Positions 59,591 through 64,000 of a stretch of DNA of 64,000 nucleotides are shown piece by piece. Source of the stretch: Halobacteroidaceae bacterium (GTDB taxonomy: Bacteria; Bacillota; Halanaerobiia; B1SED10-174). Every line of letters starts with the position of its first letter. Positions within the stretch are counted from its first letter, which is position 1. The position numbers were made by a program, and so were the translations under genes. The notes under the pieces are model-generated. The model was not told the origin of the DNA. It did no database searches and saw only the letters and a program-made list of their open reading frames with translations. The DNA lies in assembly GCA_003551665.1 (NCBI GenBank), contig PUNE01000128.1:1-64000 (forward strand). Reading direction: 5' to 3'.

Positions 59591-60046
59591 ATGGGCAGTT
59601 TTTTTAAGTTCTTAAAAGAAACCTGGGTGAAAAGTGTTTCTGCCTTTCCATTTTTGGAGTTTGCTACTGAGCCCAACGAGTTAAAAACTTATGATCCGGA
59701 GGAAATCAAATTTTCCCTCGCTTACTCACAAGCTCGTTGGTTGATATTTTTGGATAACCTGCTGGGGCAGCGGGGAGGAATCATCTGGAATGGGAATTGG
59801 GATCAGAAAAAGGTTCCCCTTGATCTGGGGAAATTTAAAACTCCTTCTCAAAACCCCCAGGACAGTAATGTTAAATCTGATAGGGAAGAATACCCCGTAG
59901 TTGTTATCGACCGGGAAGGGGAAATTATCCTATTAAAAGGGGAAAATATTCTGGGAGAAAAACTCCGGGCAGGCAAAAGGAAAATGAAAAGCAGGGTTGC
60001 CTTCTGCCATGCCGAATGGGCAGAAAGGGTTGGAGCAGGACATTAA
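59591..60046 (+). CDS. cytoplasmic protein of unknown function
   Basis: The 151-residue protein starts GSFFKFLKETWVKSVSAFPF. LKTYDPEEIKFSLAYSQARWL and FLDNLLGQRGGIIWNGN follow, and YPVVVIDREGEIILLKGENIL sits near the end. It has no signal peptide or known motif. I start at ATG 59591 behind AAAAAGGAGA at a 7-nt spacing; the ATG at 59585 is one base from that site and the ATG at 59510 has none. Confidence 0.55.
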   Translation: MGSFFKFLKETWVKSVSAFPFLEFATEPNELKTYDPEEIKFSLAYSQARWLIFLDNLLGQRGGIIWNGNWDQKKVPLDLGKFKTPSQNPQDSNVKSDREEYPVVVIDREGEIILLKGENILGEKLRAGKRKMKSRVAFCHAEWAERVGAGH

Positions 60047-60154
60047 AAAAGAAAAACAGAATGGTTTTTACAAATTGTGGCGAATTAATCAGGTAATACT
60101 TCTTCTGGAATCTCCCATGAAGAATCAATAAAAACCATACCTGGATTCAAGGAG

Positions 60155-60391
60155 GTGGAAGATATCAACCTGGAAATGGTGGTAGATAGAATTGAAGAAG
60201 GAACAGCCGTTTTATTGGTTCGTCCTGATGAAACCAAAGAAATTTACTGGCCCCGGGAAATCCTTCCGCCTGATGTTCGGGAAGGGCAAATTATCAGGGT
60301 GGACCTGGAAATAGACCGGGAGGCGACAAAAAAGGCAGAGGAAAGAGTAAGTGATATGATTAAACGTTTGAAAACCAGAAATCGAGATTGA
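60155..60391 (+). CDS. DUF3006 family protein
   Basis: The 78-residue protein has VVDRIEEGTAVLLVRPDETKEIYWPREILPP followed by REGQIIRVDLEID (split here), the DUF3006 layout of a small beta-barrel with a charged helix (EATKKAEERVSDMIKRL). Family members often neighbour cell-surface metallo-hydrolases, but none is here. The start is uncertain: GTG at 60155 abuts AAGGAG, while ATG at 60176 gives the usual family N-terminus at a distance of 20 nt. Confidence 0.75.
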   Translation: MEDINLEMVVDRIEEGTAVLLVRPDETKEIYWPREILPPDVREGQIIRVDLEIDREATKKAEERVSDMIKRLKTRNRD

Positions 60392-60435
60392 TAAAGACCT
60401 TGCGGAATATTTAGCTCCCGGTGGAGGCTTTTTAA

Positions 60436-61836
60436 ATGATTATTTTTGTTTACACTGTAACCCTGCTGGCAATTCTCTCAACCCTCTATATAGAACGCAA
60501 GAAACCAGGGGAAGCCCTGGCCTGGGTTCTGATTTTTATAATCTTTCCCATAGGTGGAGTAATAATCTATCTTGTATTTGGTAGTACCTTTCGGTTCAAA
60601 CTGAGAAGGTTACGGTTGAAAAACCGCTATCCTGAGGAATATGAAAAACTCCAGGAATTTCATCCGTCTGACAGCAGGGAAAAGATGACAGATCTTTATC
60701 CCGAAGTTCTGCAGTTTAACAGGAATTATAGTGGTAGTAGCTTTACCACCAACAATTCCGCAAGGGTCATTACCGGGGGCGAGGAAAAGTTTGATGCCCT
60801 TTTTCAGGATATAAAAAATGCGAAAGAGCATGTTCACCTGCTTTATTTTGGAATCAAAAATGATGAAGTTGGAAGGAAACTGGTAAAACTTCTCTCCCGC
60901 AGGGCCAAGGAAGGAATTGAAATCAGGGTTTTATACGATAGGATGGGAAGCCTTTTTACCCCCCGCAGGTTTTTCCGGGAACTGATTTCCGCCGGGGGGA
61001 GGGTTGTTAGTATCCGCCCCTTTCTTTTGGATGTTAATTACCGCAACCATCGGAAAATTGCCGTTATCGATGGGCAGATTGGTTATACCGGGGGAATGAA
61101 CATTGGGGGAAAATACCTGGGTCAACATCACCGGCGAAGGCCCTGGCGGGATACACACCTCCGGCTGAAAGGAGAAGTTGTTCACAACCTGCAGTTTATC
61201 TTTCTGAACGATTGGGTTGTTGCCCGGAGGAAGACAGAACAGGGGATTTTTTCCCGCCTGGCCTATTATTTTCCTCAACCCGGGGATAATGGAGAAACCG
61301 GAATCCAGGTAGTGGCCAGTGGTGCCGATGATGACCAGAACATCAAGATGAGTTACCTGAGGATGATTGGCTCTGCCAGGGAAAAGATCTGGCTGCAGAC
61401 TCCCTATCTGGTTCCCGATGAAACCATATTCAATGGGTTATTGGTGGCTGCTGCTTCTGGTTTGGATGTGCGGATCATGCTTCCCTCCATTCCCGGCAAC
61501 AGGTTTTTAAAACATGCCACAAACCACAATATCAGTCGCCTCTTGGAATATGGGGTAAGAATTTTTTATTACCAGGGCTATATCCATGCCAAGACGATGA
61601 TAATTGATGGGCTGGTATGCTGTATTGGGTCAGTTAATATTGATGTGCGGAGCCTGGAAATAAGCGATGAAATCTTTATTTATTTTCACGATCCCGCTTT
61701 TACCAGAAGATATGATAAAATATATAGGGAAGACCTGGCTTCCAGCAGGGAAATGGATTATGAAAAATTTAAGGAGAGAGGAACCGGAGCCCGTTTCTGG
61801 GAGGGTATTTTCAGCTTTTTTTCTCCGTTATTCTAA
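60436..61836 (+). CDS. cls: cardiolipin synthase (phospholipase D superfamily)
   Basis: The 466-residue protein has two N-terminal membrane segments (about residues 1-45), and two HKD catalytic motifs: NHRKIAVIDGQIGYTGG (about 202-218) and HAKTMIIDGLVCCIGSVN (about 383-400). This is the Cls-type order and size. It condenses two phosphatidylglycerol molecules to cardiolipin and glycerol at the membrane. GGTGGAGG precedes the ATG. Confidence 0.93.
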   Translation: MIIFVYTVTLLAILSTLYIERKKPGEALAWVLIFIIFPIGGVIIYLVFGSTFRFKLRRLRLKNRYPEEYEKLQEFHPSDSREKMTDLYPEVLQFNRNYSGSSFTTNNSARVITGGEEKFDALFQDIKNAKEHVHLLYFGIKNDEVGRKLVKLLSRRAKEGIEIRVLYDRMGSLFTPRRFFRELISAGGRVVSIRPFLLDVNYRNHRKIAVIDGQIGYTGGMNIGGKYLGQHHRRRPWRDTHLRLKGEVVHNLQFIFLNDWVVARRKTEQGIFSRLAYYFPQPGDNGETGIQVVASGADDDQNIKMSYLRMIGSAREKIWLQTPYLVPDETIFNGLLVAAASGLDVRIMLPSIPGNRFLKHATNHNISRLLEYGVRIFYYQGYIHAKTMIIDGLVCCIGSVNIDVRSLEISDEIFIYFHDPAFTRRYDKIYREDLASSREMDYEKFKERGTGARFWEGIFSFFSPLF

Positions 61837-61857
61837 ACTCGGGCCGGGTGAAAGCCG

Positions 61858-62550
61858 ATGAAAAAAAAGACAATTATCCGGGTAATTGGCATCATTGTTT
61901 TTCTGGTAATTCTTTTTGTCCTGAGGGATGAGATCCTCCAGCTTGACGTGGAGAAGATTATCGTCGAGAGGGAAAACATTAATAAGGCAATTTTAATAAT
62001 CTGGGGACTTTTCCTGTTAAAATCCCTGATCTTTATCATTCCTGTTAAGTTCATATACATTGCCTCGGGTATGGTACTGCCCCTATATCTTTCCATTGGA
62101 GTTAACCTGGTGGGGGTTACACTGGCCATGTCCCTAACCTATATCCTGGGTTATTTCCTGGGGAAAGATTTTGTGGACCGGCTTACCAGACGTTTTCCCC
62201 TGATTAAAAAAATAATGGATTTTAATACCGATAAGGAAGAAACCATCGCCTTTTTCCTGCGTTTGGTGCCCGTAAACCTGGAATCCGTCAGCCTGACCCT
62301 TGGGGCAAGCGGTAACCGTTTTGGGCGCTATCTTTTTGCCTCCGTACTTGGGTTGCTCCCCAAGTTACTTTTTTTTACCATGATTGGGGAAGCCCTGGTA
62401 AGGCCCCTGACTCCTGCTCTAATAATGGGTATTGCGGCAATTGTCATTTCATGGCTATTGACCCTGGTTATTGTTCGAAAGAGATTTCTTGGGGAAGACA
62501 ATGCAGGAGAAGGGTTTTTTTCCCGGGATAGAGGACCTGTAGGGGATTAG
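61858..62550 (+). CDS. TVP38/TMEM64 (DedA-like) membrane protein
   Basis: The 230-residue protein has about six membrane segments with the VTT-domain core: PVKFIYIASGMVLPLYLSIGVNLVGVTLAMSLTYILGYFLGKDFVDRL, split by loops, and FLRLVPVNLESVSLTLGASG. VTT proteins act in lipid or membrane homeostasis. The gene follows cls by 21 bp and may form a membrane-lipid operon with it. Confidence 0.88.
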   Translation: MKKKTIIRVIGIIVFLVILFVLRDEILQLDVEKIIVERENINKAILIIWGLFLLKSLIFIIPVKFIYIASGMVLPLYLSIGVNLVGVTLAMSLTYILGYFLGKDFVDRLTRRFPLIKKIMDFNTDKEETIAFFLRLVPVNLESVSLTLGASGNRFGRYLFASVLGLLPKLLFFTMIGEALVRPLTPALIMGIAAIVISWLLTLVIVRKRFLGEDNAGEGFFSRDRGPVGD

Positions 62551-62793
62551 GTGAGGAGATAATTGATCTTGTTTTTTTGTGGAGTTCCTCTCGAGTTTTT
62601 TTGGGTTGCGATTTTTAGAAAAATGAGGCTTTGGGGTTCACATAAAGAATTATGAGCTGTCCAAGCCAGAATCTCAACACCTGGAATGTTCCTGATGATG
62701 GCCTTTTAACAGCAAGGTGCACCTGGTAATTGTGGTTTTTAAGAAGAATTAGAATAAATAGCCCCAGGATAAAACCCGAAATGGTGTGATTTT

Positions 62794-64000
62794 ATGGAAG
62801 GAAAAAGGAAAATTGATTTAATCTCGCGGGAAGAAAAAACAGCCCGGGCCCTGGTTAAACAGCTGGAAAGCCTTTTGGGGGATTTTATCTCCTTTGTTCC
62901 CTATGCCCAGAAAAGGTGGCTGGAAAGCAGCGGGACTTCAGATACGGTAATAGTCAGCACCCACATTCTGGCCCATGCAGTAGCTCAGAGAACAGGACCA
63001 GAAACAGAAATTATAATTCTCCGGCGGACCCTGCTCAGAGAAAGCTGGGAAAAAGTCCTGGAAATTTCCCAGGGAACAGAACTGATGCTGGTCAACGACG
63101 AAAGAGATGCAGCAATGGAAACCATTGCTCTCCTTTACGAACTTGGAGCCCGCCATATCATCCCTATTCCTGTTTATCCGGGAATGGAAAGCTACCCTGC
63201 ACTGGACATCGCGTTAACCCCAGGTGAAAAAAGGCATGTGCCGGAGGGAGTAGAAAAGGTAATTGATATTGGGGACAGAGTAGTTGATGTCAGCACCCTG
63301 GTGGATATCCTGACCAGGTTTGATTTATTTAACAATGAAACAATGGACATAATGGCGGATTATGCACAGAAAATAATCCCCCGCAGCCTTGGTCTGCAGG
63401 CCGCAATTCAGGGTCTTATGAATTTAAAGGGCCTGTTCCAGCAATCCCTGGATATGGTTGGGGATGGAGTAATAACCTATGATGAAAAAGAAAAAATTAC
63501 GATTTTCAACCAGGCAGCAGAAGACATTTTCTCCCGCCGGGCAAGCTCTGTACTGGGCAGAAACGTTAAGGATCTTTTCCAGGAAAATGCAATCCATCTG
63601 GACTGGAAAACGGGGAAGGTCCGGGATCAACTTTTCCGTGTTGGGCAGCAGGATATTATTATTACCGAGCAGGGTATCGAAAGTGAAGGGGAGGTAACTG
63701 GTGGGGTAATTACCCTGCAGGTGGCAACCAAGGTCAGGGAGGCAGAAAAAAAACTTCGGCAGCAACTGGAAGCCAAAGGCCACCACGCCCAGTATTCTTT
63801 TTATGACCTGATTTTCGAGAGCGAAGCAATGGCCAGGGCTGTTGAGGTGGCTCAAAGAATTGCTTCCAACTCCCTGAATGTCCTTATTCTTGGAGAAACG
63901 GGAACCGGAAAGGAAATTTTTGCCCATTCAATCCACAAAATGTCGCCTCGGAAAAAGTACCCTTTTGTTGCAGTTAACTGCAGTGCCCTTCCCGGGAGTT
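62794..64000 (+). CDS. sigma-54-dependent transcriptional activator, truncated by window end
   Basis: The frame is open from ATG 62794 to the window edge (402 codons). Residues 1-210 form a sensory domain that fits PrpR-N/MTHFR-like or activator receptor folds: TVIVSTHILAHAVAQRTGPE, ARHIIPIPVYPGMESYPALD. A PAS-like region follows (GDGVITYDEKEKITIFNQAAEDIF, about 227-250). The AAA+ domain starts after IFESEAMARAVEVAQRIASN, with Walker A LGETGTGKE. The GAFTGA loop and HTH are beyond the edge. It activates RNA polymerase with sigma-54. TGGTGTGATTTT precedes the ATG, so the ribosome binding site is weak. Confidence 0.85.
   Translation, partial: MEGKRKIDLISREEKTARALVKQLESLLGDFISFVPYAQKRWLESSGTSDTVIVSTHILAHAVAQRTGPETEIIILRRTLLRESWEKVLEISQGTELMLVNDERDAAMETIALLYELGARHIIPIPVYPGMESYPALDIALTPGEKRHVPEGVEKVIDIGDRVVDVSTLVDILTRFDLFNNETMDIMADYAQKIIPRSLGLQAAIQGLMNLKGLFQQSLDMVGDGVITYDEKEKITIFNQAAEDIFSRRASSVLGRNVKDLFQENAIHLDWKTGKVRDQLFRVGQQDIIITEQGIESEGEVTGGVITLQVATKVREAEKKLRQQLEAKGHHAQYSFYDLIFESEAMARAVEVAQRIASNSLNVLILGETGTGKEIFAHSIHKMSPRKKYPFVAVNCSALPGS

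Overview
The window looks like chromosomal DNA from a Bacillota (Firmicutes) bacterium, probably a clostridial or halanaerobial lineage. The evidence is strong purine-rich ribosome binding sites (GGAGG type) before nearly every gene, frequent TTG and GTG starts, many short intrinsic terminators, and Firmicutes-style families (YhgE/Pip-like permease, CPBP proteases, AzlCD, YeiH, HD-GYP, sigma-54 regulators). I see no rRNA, tRNA or CRISPR array. Species cannot be fixed from sequence alone.

Layout. 1-850 is a decayed accessory patch: a broken AbiEii-type toxin gene, a strong terminator, and an insertion-sequence end made of five units repeating exactly every 22 bp. 852-4008 (minus) is a MacB/LolCDE-like ABC operon. 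4518-6883 holds an acetyltransferase, a small conserved protein and a YhgE-like permease. 7019-9245 is an unusual, gene-poor island bounded by a 35-bp perfect inverted repeat. It contains a candidate structured RNA, a leader that may switch a ribosome binding site, a frameshifted secreted-protein gene and a miniature transposon-like element. 9289-16971 has a MalT/LuxR-type giant regulator, a P-loop kinase, a domain-swapped GH3 beta-glucosidase and a Phd-Uma2 fusion.

17672-23001 is a run of membrane or exported proteins: a spermidine-synthase-like membrane protein, a radical SAM protein carrying a Tat-type lipoprotein signal, an anchored SagB-type nitroreductase and a CPBP protease. 23127-30795 is a three-gene operon: a SEC-C/HTH protein, a TPR protein, and a 1774-residue protein that joins a BREX-like ATPase to a PglZ-like domain. 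This operon is the best candidate in the window for an undescribed (possibly defence) system.

31003-47156 is mixed housekeeping and transport: lipoproteins, a CrtI-like flavoprotein with a GltD-like cysteine tail, a Dpp-type peptide transporter without ATPases, an MFS carrier, a divergent peptide deformylase, a tyrosine recombinase and a cytidine deaminase. 47413-49697 makes a nucleotide-sugar precursor (dehydrogenase plus epimerase), followed by an ABC-2 exporter. 51507-53401 (minus) carries small unknown, partly secreted proteins with paired operator-like palindromes. 53545-54235 is a dead potassium-channel RCK gene. 54340-64000 carries an HD-GYP signalling protein, a YeiH exporter with a 34-residue partner, AzlCD between two acidic secreted paralogues, cardiolipin synthase, a TVP38 protein, and the first part of a sigma-54 activator that runs off the window.
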